The notes beneath the pieces were generated by a model. That model saw only the letters and a list, made by a program, of their open reading frames with translations. It was not told the DNA's origin and did not search any database. Made by a program: the position numbers and the translations under genes. A stretch of 17,729 bases of DNA from JAWLFI01 sp964525165 (GTDB lineage: Bacteria > Bacteroidota > Bacteroidia > Chitinophagales > Saprospiraceae), in contig CAZGGG010000059.1 of NCBI GenBank assembly GCA_964525165.1, positions 1 to 17,729 on the forward strand, read 5' to 3'. Below, piece by piece: positions 10,201 to 17,317 of this stretch; within the stretch, counting starts at the first letter, position 1, and each line of letters starts with the position of its first letter.

Positions 10201-10296
10201 TCATGGTTTGTCAATGAGATAGACTTTTCGACCCCTTTGCCCTTCTTTAACACTTCAAAGGAAACCCAGGGTCCTCTCATATTTTTAGGAAAATGA
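4207..10296 (+). CDS. Giant exported TANFOR-like protein of unknown function
   Basis: The product is about 2029 aa from the ATG at 4207; a TTG at 4201 overlaps the previous stop and is less likely. A signal peptide ends near residue 20 (VMSGQ). Residues about 25-155 contain ADYFGDNGISV, a proline-containing IIPPNDVAVLT segment, and GSIPEGNYTLCINAFDFNTG. From memory this resembles the N-terminus of Bacteroidota proteins labelled TANFOR domain-containing. Residues about 560-660 (VKFPRNVLTPY, FTITGLKGWKF, YLDMSDLANPEDAFFPEGY) also resemble the body of those proteins. The region around 950-1100 is Gly-rich and strand-like (GLYGIGAGVGYNM). Residues about 1490-1580 look like an Ig-like domain (LRPRELLQENRWYKLRITVKA). 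The C-terminus (GPLIFLGK) is not a T9SS tail. No catalytic motif is evident. The stop overlaps the next ATG by 4 nt. The family call is moderately sure; the function is unknown. Confidence 0.85.
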   Translation: MRYWMWILLFGCMAAVMSGQRPIEIITQLNTPFPTEVGDFIEQFDQFTITVINHSDQIQEIYLLADYFGDNGISVTMDRFYQPAQSLIIPPNDVAVLTAEDLESLNADLIEDQVFYEGITQQQLLFGSIPEGNYTLCINAFDFNTGALLSVGCSMPVYVSNANVPNIIMPFEGDSIPVSELPVFNIIWEFPGNLGQLAMDLQYEMKIVDITENYDWDIEELFSDAGIPVHLEELIEGQTQYIYNGFGDDPALQEGHEYGIRIRAIDPMQQHAFANGGYSEIRRFWYGSPGQLFEDEGEDPTASNDSLPVDCENRCNIALSSNTTPITDLSSIDEINLGHFTLENYNLTLAGEAFNGEAEVQFSFLRDIRIRVQVANLKVNSDGEAFEGSARAILAAGEDIQSLADHLQFPDELDILLDQIEPNEQDDLSNLIEGVRTLDALFGSGAVGLPLGIPYALQGNQLYLGLTDLKLSPEGAKAKVILNAKLALFDGEERLLMVGDSVCIHPEGFGGDYQFGLKQNISITNENADHFDLVLNGADEEQGNYCNVQMGCNGVEAMNIRGHVKFPRNVLTPYQEGMTEPPAPEEKVRADFSFSINMGEGDGQDSTALSNNVNWIASVDVEPFTITGLKGWKFETQRAYLDMSDLANPEDAFFPEGYHTVTNDFRGFYLKEAKLTPPAHILLDSSYVMVSDLLLDPALYGKIEAASILPIEKGNLAGFGFGIDSLLLEFYDSNLQMGRMTGPLQLPITDQTDSLTYTALIESIQPAGEAPDYGYVFDLMLQENVKFPFMIAEGEIYDDSYMNIAFIPSASQDVFIQTYLHGQLNIDTEQLYPEDLPDLPAQAKLVEIEYQFDYTSGIGFNPDNTSIGFASPQKLLGGFPVNMDNFNVGIDASYETVAVQFDVGISFGVGELDLAAGASFDIISNLEPIDAAGDIIEDGPGGALSVVKTLKLNGLQFDSIFIELDKGSFAFEGMIAFYNEPLETGGRDKGVRGELNVTLPVGGIQGRIEAVFGNIGDPPDVVQGQPVSYSEDYYAYWYVKGLIATGTGIPICSGVGLYGIGAGVGYNMVQTSSAEVVNGEVIGDAVFEPVFNSFRIELTVILGTHPKPDAFNADVTIGAQFVNGGLDMLFIEGNGYLMTPMADRDDPQVYMGVGVYFYTQNESRDWFIDGFLRVAVNVAKGAFRGNMTNPVVDNQMVDAQFYVSEEQWYFYAGEPDFNPNDDHDPRGSAEFAINEEVKAEFKAYMMVGHGVPTALPPLPPDVQRILTNPSGELADTESAANVESSAGGAAVAEGVGFAHGSSGSLEASIDANIIYADFWVCMGYDMNITKADPPDFCANTGRVKGINGWYAEGQAYAGIEGGLGVKVKLFEKEPTKFHLMDLAAAIALYGGAPAPSYFGGTASVYYSLLGGKLEGSETFQFSVGEKCAAAPNDPLAGIQFIEYVDPGHGDKDIPPYQRALCKFTLPIDETIIIPVPVLDANNQVIRTDELAYTPRVEYSLNRDFRNDKSPVLLQPQPWVDEEIHDALVLRPRELLQENRWYKLRITVKAIDEQSGGWLRVDDKIWTQDTVIRFKTGPYPEDLYQMVKYSIPMNYERYYLQDENTSGKLFFTTALPADHFFPAQGLNGLVNYQYFVRYTNLETQSQEEFPLDISACCNAFIAPELSYPIPELENENIYALQIIRKTDLSKITKGAEGKDTRTISLFSGEDGAQNLNTRVLSPGQTIDQNEFLLYHTYFRSSKYDHMAEKIEAAVVNNTLYFGNHHLYGRKLKVEFEMQEKFETRDFSSFYPPIEGSEDLEFAPRVKMTDIFSTAYHNDAEQKMGDLLNYFDQNMQSYWYFPDYPNDLLIDWTLSSSSDILPAGRLSGPLDPPLSEDEVANLWAQYLETGNLNYSPPTAQGNTQGISFSVELSPDYSLRYNSHFRISKDRKKVLDWTNHLLTNDLWFLPPMEVIVENDFPQFMNMRAALQQADFRIGENPGDYSVYFNRNNSSIPGGEEWSWFVNEIDFSTPLPFFNTSKETQGPLIFLGK

Positions 10297-12386
10297 AAAG
10301 AATAGTATTCTATATCAGTTTATTCTTATGCTCAGGCATGATGTTATGGGCACAGGACTCATCTTGGGTGCAGCGATCTGAATATCAAGCAGTTGATAGC
10401 TTGCCTAAGGTAGTTGTTTTGGCTCAATATAATCAAGAGCAAGTACAGCTTCGTTTTGCGATCGACCGACCTTCGGCTTGGTATGCAAATATTCCATATG
10501 GATTTAAGATTGAGCGTTTTGAGACCGACGCCCGTACAGGCTTAGCGAATCGTTCCAGTAGAGATACATTTATCGTAAAGCCCCGGCCACTCAAGGAGTT
10601 CGAAGCTTTCATTCAAATGCCTGAGGATTATAAATACCATTTGACTATCGCCGAATGTCTTTATGGCTCATTGCAGTCGGAGGGGGGCGTTCCGGCTTTT
10701 GGAAGCACAAGTAAAGAAATCCAGAACAAACACGGTCTCGCACTATTTGCTGCAGATATGAATTTTGAGGCTGCTCTGGCGGGTGGTTTAGCATGGGTGG
10801 ACCCATTAGAAGTCAGGGAGGGTTCAAGCTATTTTTACAGAGTAAACGCTTTGATGCCGGATACCACAATTTTACCTGCTTATACAAGCATTGAGGCGAT
10901 TAGAATTCCACAATTCACTCCGCAATTGGCAGTCTGTCTGGAAGGAGAAGGGAAGGTGACATTACAATGGGAACGCGAGCTCCATGAACCTTTTTGTTCG
11001 GCTTATTGGATTGAGCGATCAGAGGATAGTTTACAGTTTGAACGAATTCATGAGATCCCATTTGTAGGGGGACAATCTAAGGCCTTTCCTTCACCCTATT
11101 TTTCCTACACGGATCGAATTCCATTGTATGAACCTTATTATTATCGTATTCGGGCTATTACGCCTTTCGGCAAAATCAGTCCTCCCTCAAGGGCAGTCCG
11201 TTTAATGGCGAGGGATCGAACACCTTGTCCGGCTGCTTCAGAGCTGTTGATTACAACAGATGCTGTAATGAATCAGGTTAAGATTACTTGGGAGCAAGAA
11301 GAATGTCCCGATGTAAAGGGCTGGCAAGTATACAAAGGGACTGCCCCGGAATTGCCTTTTACGCCGGTCGGATCCTTGATTCCAATAGGTTCGGATCTAT
11401 TCTTCCGTGAACAAGTTGAAGACACCAGAAACCGATTGTACTATAAGATTCAAACTATAGATAGTGCGGGGAATACTAATTTTACACTCGCTCGTCTTGC
11501 CGCTTTCAGAGATACAATGCCACCGGCAATTCCCTCCGGATTATATGGCCAGATCGACTCTGCAGGTACCGTACACTTAAAATGGTCCTCAAATCAAGAA
11601 GCGGATCTGAGAGGGTATCATATTTTCAAAGCGAATGCAGCAGATCACATATTTACAATGGTAAATGCAAAGCCTATTGCTGATACCGTTTTTAGGGATA
11701 GCATCACCTTACAGACATTGACAGAAGAAATTTACTACCGGGTAAGTGCTGTAGATTTTCAGGGTCATATCTCCAAATATTCAGAGCCACTACAGTTACA
11801 AAAGCCGGATACTATGGCACCTTTCCCCCCCAGTATTACTCATTATGGACAAACGGATGACTATATATTTTTTGACTGGACACCCAGCCGCACTCAAGAT
11901 GTTGTACGCCATCAGCTTTACCGAAAGGTAAATAATGGTGCATGGCAAGAGCTGAGCATTTTCAATGCCGATGAAACACGCTTTAGGGATGAGGATGTAG
12001 CCCAAGATTCTGTGTACGCTTATAAGCTGATGGCTCAGGACGATGCAGGACTTTTTTCTGTCGATCATGCTGCCATTCGAGTGGTGTTTAAGAGTAAGAA
12101 ATTACCCGATCCTCCATTATTGATGAACTGTTTTTATAACGAAAACAATCAAATTGAACTCAGCTGGTCGCCTATGGATCAAAACGGATGGGAAGTTTTA
12201 GTCTACAGGTCCGTTAATCAAGGACCCTTCACGGTTTTAGATCGATTATCTGGCAATGAGGTCCGATTTATAGACCGTCGACCACTGCGCACTGCAGACT
12301 TGAGGTATGCACTAAAAGTCAGGGATGACAGAGGCAAGCGCTCTGCATTCAGCAATATTTTACAAGCTGAAAACACCAAAAAATGA
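10293..12386 (+). CDS. Exported multi-domain fibronectin type III protein
   Basis: The 697-residue product has a signal peptide (MKRIVFYISLFLCSGMMLWAQ). An N-terminal beta-rich region (about 22-205) is followed by roughly five Fn3-like modules starting near residues 212, 306, 406, 504 and 602. Each has an early Trp strand (VTLQWE, VKITWEQ, VHLKWSS, IFFDWTP, IELSWSP) and a late Tyr-x-Val/Ile/Leu-x-A strand (YYYRIRAITPFG, YYKIQTIDSAG, YYRVSAVDFQG, YAYKLMAQDDAG, RYALKVRDDRG), typical of this fold. No enzyme domain or T9SS tail is seen, so a structural or binding role in the periplasm or at the outer membrane is likely. The start overlaps the preceding stop as ATGA, and its own stop overlaps the next gene the same way. 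This implies coupled translation with the giant protein and the lipoprotein, and suggests a shared complex (inference). Confidence 0.85.
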   Translation: MKRIVFYISLFLCSGMMLWAQDSSWVQRSEYQAVDSLPKVVVLAQYNQEQVQLRFAIDRPSAWYANIPYGFKIERFETDARTGLANRSSRDTFIVKPRPLKEFEAFIQMPEDYKYHLTIAECLYGSLQSEGGVPAFGSTSKEIQNKHGLALFAADMNFEAALAGGLAWVDPLEVREGSSYFYRVNALMPDTTILPAYTSIEAIRIPQFTPQLAVCLEGEGKVTLQWERELHEPFCSAYWIERSEDSLQFERIHEIPFVGGQSKAFPSPYFSYTDRIPLYEPYYYRIRAITPFGKISPPSRAVRLMARDRTPCPAASELLITTDAVMNQVKITWEQEECPDVKGWQVYKGTAPELPFTPVGSLIPIGSDLFFREQVEDTRNRLYYKIQTIDSAGNTNFTLARLAAFRDTMPPAIPSGLYGQIDSAGTVHLKWSSNQEADLRGYHIFKANAADHIFTMVNAKPIADTVFRDSITLQTLTEEIYYRVSAVDFQGHISKYSEPLQLQKPDTMAPFPPSITHYGQTDDYIFFDWTPSRTQDVVRHQLYRKVNNGAWQELSIFNADETRFRDEDVAQDSVYAYKLMAQDDAGLFSVDHAAIRVVFKSKKLPDPPLLMNCFYNENNQIELSWSPMDQNGWEVLVYRSVNQGPFTVLDRLSGNEVRFIDRRPLRTADLRYALKVRDDRGKRSAFSNILQAENTKK

Positions 12387-14512
12387 AGTGGACAAATTAT
12401 CTCTGGGGAATGATTTTGGTGTTGACCACTTTTTGGAGTTGTCAGCTTGACCTTATTCAAGAACCTTTGAATGAGGATCCACATTTTAAATTAAAACCCG
12501 AAACCATAGTCTTCGAAGAGGATCTTCAGGAACAAGTAAGGGCGGTGGAACCTGATCGAATTATAATTGCAGGAACCGGAGCTCAATCACCCGATATTGA
12601 AAGTGGAAGTATCATTCTTTCTCGGCCTGCAGAAGGTGCACCGGCAGGATTTCTGAGAAAGGTGATTCGAGTGGAGACCCAAGGAAATGAGACAGTATAT
12701 TTTACTGAACCTGCAAGTCTGCCGGATGCATTCGAGTCTTATACTTGGAATTATCAGCCGCGAATGAAAACAGGAAGTATTTTCAGAGATGCTTCAGACT
12801 TGACATTGGACACAATTGATACGGTTTATGTTTTTGATTTAGGTCAAATTGGAAATTTAGATTTAACCATGGAGTTAGAATTGCAATTAGCCTATCAAAT
12901 TGAGCTGGTGTCCTTTATTGATTATTCATTTCCGGAAGGGGTAACATCATCGAGAATTGGATTTGATCGCTTTCAATTGAATGATTTGAGTTTTACCAAG
13001 ACATTTAAGCTCAATGGAGATGATTTTAGTGGTATTCAAGCCTATGATGCATTATCAGAAGCCTTAGAAAGGGATATTCTAACCCTTGCCTTGAATCCGG
13101 TACCGATTGATCCCCCTACTAGTTTGGTTTGGGTGCAGCCTGTACTTTCATTAAAAGGTATTTTAGGCTGTATGTTTGAGGCCCGGTATTCCAATCAGAT
13201 TCGCCTGTATAATACCACGCCCGCAAAGGGCATCGTCAATTATGATCAATCAACAGGAACGACTACTATTGAACGCCAATTGCCGGATAATTTCATTATG
13301 GAGGTCAATGTAGGTATGGAAGGGTCCATTAGCATTGAAACAGGAGTTCGACTGGAGATCGGATTAGCCCCTTACACCAGAGGTTTATTTACACTTGGCG
13401 TGGGATTGGACAATAGCTTGATCAATACCCTTTCCGGTAATTTTGACGTTTCTTTTCGGACGGATACAACTGCTGATCTGGTTGCGGGGCTAGAATTCAG
13501 GACGGACGTTAAAGTAGCCGGTGATATATTCATAGATGGAGAATTTTTTGGCTTTGCTCCGGATGTCATAGATGGTCAATTTCAAGTATTTGAATCGATA
13601 TTTAATATTTATAAATATGGTGTCGAAATTGAAAACTGTTTCACGGTATTTAAAGGGATTTCAGCCTCAGTAATATGTGAAGGTTCGGACGAAGTAAGCC
13701 TCTTTTTTGATGCATTGACAATCAATGATATATTTCTGGGCGAGGGCAGATATCAAATAATAATTACTTCCGACACGGATACCCTCGAGTTACCTTCACT
13801 TTATCTTTTTGGGGCTTCTCAAGAAGCGGACCTTAGCGAGTTGGAGCCGGGCAATTACAAGATCACTTATATCTATTGGGAAGATTTAGTGAGTCCAACC
13901 AATTGTATTCGGACCACGACGATTACCATTCCCGATTGCAACAGTACTATAGATAATAATTGTGGGCCGGAGGGTTTTGTGCTTATAGCGGACCAGCCCT
14001 ACTGCATTTATCAAGACCATTTGGGTCGGGAATGGCTTGCATCCAATCTGAAAAGTGAAATCAGAACTTGCTATGAGGATATTCCTTTGAATTGTGAAGT
14101 CTATGGGGGGCTGTATACTTATGAAGAGGCCTTAAACATCTGTCCTTTAGGGTGGCGGCTGCCTTCTCAAGAAGAGTGGCGAGAGTTGTTGGAAGCCGGA
14201 ACAGCTGATGTAAGCGTAGATGGAAATCGGACCATTATTCCAGGTGCCTATTTTTTTAAGGATAAGAACTACTGGGGAATACAGAATATAGGTGAGCCCG
14301 GATTTAATGTAAAGCCTTCGGGCTACCAAACGCCTATCGGTGGCTTCAGTCATCTGGGGCGTTATGCTTACTTATGGACAGCGACTGATGCCGATGATCC
14401 GGAAAATGCGAATGCAATGGCCGTGATTTTTTCTGATACCAGTAATAATGCAATAATTTCTCCTAATTTAAAGACCAACAAAATGAGTTGTCGCTGTATA
14501 AAAGCCAATTAA
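12383..14512 (+). CDS. Putative lipoprotein with C-terminal FISUMP domain
   Basis: The 709-residue product starts MKWTNYLWGMILVLTTFWSC; Cys20 after a hydrophobic stretch suggests lipidation, although the -3/-2 residues (Phe-Trp) are not a textbook lipobox. The central 500 residues are beta-rich, with Asp-Thr-Leu-Asp and Gly-rich strands, and I do not recognise them. From about residue 535 the sequence matches the Fibrobacter succinogenes major paralogous (FISUMP, Fib_succ_major) domain: YCIYQDHLGREWLASNL, a Cys pair around CYEDIPLNC, GGLYTYEEALNICPLGWRLPSQ, EEW, YLWTATDADD and the terminal MSCRCIKAN. FISUMP domains occur on surface lipoproteins of Bacteroidota and Fibrobacteres; their function is poorly defined. 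The start overlaps the Fn3 gene's stop by 4 nt and its stop directly abuts the kinase start, so it may link the envelope structure to the sensor (inference). Confidence 0.85.
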   Translation: MKWTNYLWGMILVLTTFWSCQLDLIQEPLNEDPHFKLKPETIVFEEDLQEQVRAVEPDRIIIAGTGAQSPDIESGSIILSRPAEGAPAGFLRKVIRVETQGNETVYFTEPASLPDAFESYTWNYQPRMKTGSIFRDASDLTLDTIDTVYVFDLGQIGNLDLTMELELQLAYQIELVSFIDYSFPEGVTSSRIGFDRFQLNDLSFTKTFKLNGDDFSGIQAYDALSEALERDILTLALNPVPIDPPTSLVWVQPVLSLKGILGCMFEARYSNQIRLYNTTPAKGIVNYDQSTGTTTIERQLPDNFIMEVNVGMEGSISIETGVRLEIGLAPYTRGLFTLGVGLDNSLINTLSGNFDVSFRTDTTADLVAGLEFRTDVKVAGDIFIDGEFFGFAPDVIDGQFQVFESIFNIYKYGVEIENCFTVFKGISASVICEGSDEVSLFFDALTINDIFLGEGRYQIIITSDTDTLELPSLYLFGASQEADLSELEPGNYKITYIYWEDLVSPTNCIRTTTITIPDCNSTIDNNCGPEGFVLIADQPYCIYQDHLGREWLASNLKSEIRTCYEDIPLNCEVYGGLYTYEEALNICPLGWRLPSQEEWRELLEAGTADVSVDGNRTIIPGAYFFKDKNYWGIQNIGEPGFNVKPSGYQTPIGGFSHLGRYAYLWTATDADDPENANAMAVIFSDTSNNAIISPNLKTNKMSCRCIKAN

Positions 14513-16672
14513 ATGAAAAATTATATTCATCAAATAGTACTCATTTCAGGCTTTGTATTCTTGTTTTCACTAACAGGTAGCGGTCAAAGTTGTGAGGAGG
14601 TTCAAGATTTCATAGTTACTGTAGAACAACAGAAAAAGCGTCCCCAACAAAGTCAGATTGACTCACTCATCGATTTGGAAAATGTATTTCGTGAAGGGCA
14701 ATGTTTGGATTTGCTTTATACATGGTCCAATACCTTATTTAATGCATACAGCATGAGGTTTCAGTTCCGGGAAGGGGCTGCATTCTATGAAAAAGCATAC
14801 GAAATAAGTAAAAAGAGTGAGGATCCGGACCTTATCGCTCAAATGGGAATTGCTTACGCTGAAGCTTGTTTCGTTTTAGAGAGGCATCCGGAAGTCTTTC
14901 AAACTTATGCAGAGCTGAAAGATCTTGATATACAGAGCAAAAGCTTGCAATCCCGTATCTATACCGGCTACGGAAAATCATTATACTTTTTAGAGCGTAG
15001 TTTAGATGCGGCAATACCGCATGTGGAGCAAGCCTTAGAATGGGCAAGAGTGCTTAATGATTCGCTCCTGATAAAAAATGCACACGAGGCCATGGCCGTG
15101 ATGTACCTTATGAATGGTTCTTTGCTTGCGGCCTCAAAAGAATATATTTTGATGGAAAATTATTTGCCATCCCATCTTTATTTTCCAAAAGCCGGGGTCT
15201 ATAACCAGCTATCAGAAATATTTATGGAGTTGGGGGATGATCAAAAAGCAAAATATTATGCGAATAAAACCTATGAAGTAGCAGAAGCCCAACAATTTGC
15301 CAAAACGAAAGCCAGAGCTCAACTCAATTTAGCACGTCTTGCATCTAGAGCCGGTGAAGCTCAAGCAGATTCACTATTTCAAGCGGCAATTCAATATGAT
15401 GCGGATAAGTCAAAAAGCCTGTTTAGTTTAAATATTTATTATGCATACGCCAATCACCTGATTCGCAATGACAGGATAAACGAAGCTACTACAATCTTAG
15501 AGAAAGTGAGATCACTACCGGATAAAATCTTAAATATAAAACCCAGAGACCTCCCTTTTTTGGAGGCTGAGATTGGCTTTGCGACAAAGAACAAACAAAT
15601 GGTGAAAGCTGCAATCGATAGTTTAGAGCAGAAGCAGATCATCACCGAATCCTTATTAGATCAAGTAGCAGTTTCAAAATTAAAAAGTAAATACTTTGAT
15701 CTTGTCGATAATCCCGATAGTGCGTACACTTATGCCATCGCCACATTGAATGCTTCGCAACAGTTGTTTGAAGAGAACAGGACAAGGTTTATTTACGATG
15801 CAGAATCTCGCTATCAGAAGGGAAAGCAGGATCAAAAAATAAACGATTTATTAGAAAAGCAGGAATTATCAGCTGCTCTTTTAGACCTTAGAAAGAAGCA
15901 GAGTGCTTTCATGTGGCTGGGCATCTTTACTCTACTGTTTATTAGTGGGTGGATCTTTCTGCTCTATCGAAAAAATAATAAGAAAAGCGCAACCTTGTTC
16001 GAACAGAATGCAATCATTAAAAAGACACTTTCAGAAAAGGAAATATTATTAAAAGAGATCCACCATAGAGTGAAAAATAATCTTCAGATTGTCTCAAGTC
16101 TGCTTAGCTTGCAATCTCGGTTTATTCAAGATAAGCAAGCGCTCAGTGCTATCACAGAAGGTAAGAATCGAGTCAAATCAATGGCATTGATACATCAAAA
16201 TCTTTATCAGGAAAACAACCTGACCGGCGTCGCAATAAAGCCTTATTTTGAAAAATTAATTCGCTCTTTATTCAATAGTTATAATATTGATCCCGATCAA
16301 ATAAAATTAAAACTAAAGGTCGATGATTTAACCCTTTCTGTTGATACTGTGATCCCGATAGGCTTGATCACTAATGAATTGGTGAGTAATGCCCTCAAAC
16401 ATGCTTTCCCGGAAGGGCGAAAAGGTGTTTTATCAGTCAAACTTCTAGAAAATACAGGTCGAGTCATCCTCGAAGTAAAGGATGATGGAATCGGAATTGA
16501 ACAGCCTGAATTGCTCAGCCAGTCCAATACTTTTGGTTATAGGATCATTCAAGCCTTTAAAGAAAAACTAAATTCCGAAATGATCATTCAGAGTAATAAG
16601 GGAACAAGCATTCAATTGGTGATTTCCACTTTTGAAAAAGTACAGGATACTCCAATTTCTAAAGTAGGATAA
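14513..16672 (+). CDS. TPR-containing sensor histidine kinase (HisKA_2 type)
   Basis: The 719-residue product has a signal peptide or first membrane segment (residues 1-25), an all-helical sensor region with TPR-like helical pairs (about 30-440; e.g. AAFYEKAYEISKKS, AKYYANKTYEVAEAQ), a charged coiled-coil (about 440-462), and a transmembrane helix at about 465-485 followed by YRKNNKK. The H-box is KEIHHRVKNNLQIVSSLLSL with His517/His518; in the HisKA_2/HWE-like families the His of HRVKN is the expected phosphoacceptor. The ATPase domain has an N-box (NELVSNALKHAF, Asn621 and Asn626) and a G1 box D657-x-G-x-G (DDGIGIE). The later FGYRIIQAFKEKL segment stands where the G2 region is expected. 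This layout is common for Bacteroidota kinases paired with a LuxR-type regulator, such as the gene 16 nt downstream. It begins directly after the lipoprotein stop, so it is probably made with its likely envelope stimulus or partners. Confidence 0.93.
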   Translation: MKNYIHQIVLISGFVFLFSLTGSGQSCEEVQDFIVTVEQQKKRPQQSQIDSLIDLENVFREGQCLDLLYTWSNTLFNAYSMRFQFREGAAFYEKAYEISKKSEDPDLIAQMGIAYAEACFVLERHPEVFQTYAELKDLDIQSKSLQSRIYTGYGKSLYFLERSLDAAIPHVEQALEWARVLNDSLLIKNAHEAMAVMYLMNGSLLAASKEYILMENYLPSHLYFPKAGVYNQLSEIFMELGDDQKAKYYANKTYEVAEAQQFAKTKARAQLNLARLASRAGEAQADSLFQAAIQYDADKSKSLFSLNIYYAYANHLIRNDRINEATTILEKVRSLPDKILNIKPRDLPFLEAEIGFATKNKQMVKAAIDSLEQKQIITESLLDQVAVSKLKSKYFDLVDNPDSAYTYAIATLNASQQLFEENRTRFIYDAESRYQKGKQDQKINDLLEKQELSAALLDLRKKQSAFMWLGIFTLLFISGWIFLLYRKNNKKSATLFEQNAIIKKTLSEKEILLKEIHHRVKNNLQIVSSLLSLQSRFIQDKQALSAITEGKNRVKSMALIHQNLYQENNLTGVAIKPYFEKLIRSLFNSYNIDPDQIKLKLKVDDLTLSVDTVIPIGLITNELVSNALKHAFPEGRKGVLSVKLLENTGRVILEVKDDGIGIEQPELLSQSNTFGYRIIQAFKEKLNSEMIIQSNKGTSIQLVISTFEKVQDTPISKVG

Positions 16673-16688
16673 GTTTAAATCTGGCAAT

Positions 16689-17309
16689 ATGGGGAAGGAT
16701 GAAAAAATAAAAGTGGTGATTGTAGAAGACGAGCCTTTGATTGCAGAAGACTTGCGGTTCTTGCTCAATGGTATCAATTATACTGTTATTGGCGTAGCGC
16801 AAAGCAGTTTGAAAGCGATGGACCTAATCAGCACGCGAAAACCGGACATTGTTCTTTTAGATATTAATATTAAAGGTGACAAAGATGGAGTAGACATTGC
16901 GCATATGTTAAATGAGCAGTATAAAATCCCATTCATTTATTTGACCTCATATGCCGACCAAGAAACCATAGACAGAGCAAAATTAACCATGCCCTATGGT
17001 TATATTGTAAAACCTTTTGATGAAAGGGACTTGTTAAGCTCAATTGAAATGGCCCTATATCGTCACGAGCAACAACATGCGCAGGAATTGCCAAAATTGG
17101 AGGAGGTCAACCAAAGCCTTGGGACAGAACTTACAGAACGCGAGTACGAGCTACTGTGTGGATTGGCATCAGGGTTGACCAATCAACAGATGGCAGAGCA
17201 CTTTTATATTTCGTTAAATACGGTAAAATTTCATTTGAAAAATCTGTTTTCAAAAATGGATGTCGTTTCCCGTTCTGCTGCCGTCGCTAAATTCTACGAA
17301 TTGAAATAA
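16689..17309 (+). CDS. Response regulator, REC plus LuxR-type HTH
   Basis: The 206-residue protein has an N-terminal receiver domain with acidic pocket Glu13-Asp14, phosphoacceptor Asp58 (VLLDINIKG), Thr86 (YLTSY), Tyr105 and Lys108 (YIVKPF), so all key residues are present. After a linker (about 125-146) comes a LuxR/FixJ-type helix-turn-helix (about 147-206; LTEREYELLCGLASGLTNQQ and NTVKFHLKNLFSKMDV). The DNA-binding part is complete and the length is normal for the family. The expected role is phosphotransfer from the kinase encoded just upstream and transcriptional control. Being in the same transcript suggests autoregulation of the operon, but no operator can be identified because the operon promoter lies outside the window. 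The ATG at 16689 lies before the first beta strand with only a short charged leader; no Shine-Dalgarno is present, as usual for Bacteroidota. Confidence 0.95.
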   Translation: MGKDEKIKVVIVEDEPLIAEDLRFLLNGINYTVIGVAQSSLKAMDLISTRKPDIVLLDINIKGDKDGVDIAHMLNEQYKIPFIYLTSYADQETIDRAKLTMPYGYIVKPFDERDLLSSIEMALYRHEQQHAQELPKLEEVNQSLGTELTEREYELLCGLASGLTNQQMAEHFYISLNTVKFHLKNLFSKMDVVSRSAAVAKFYELK

Positions 17310-17317
17310 GCTGAGTC

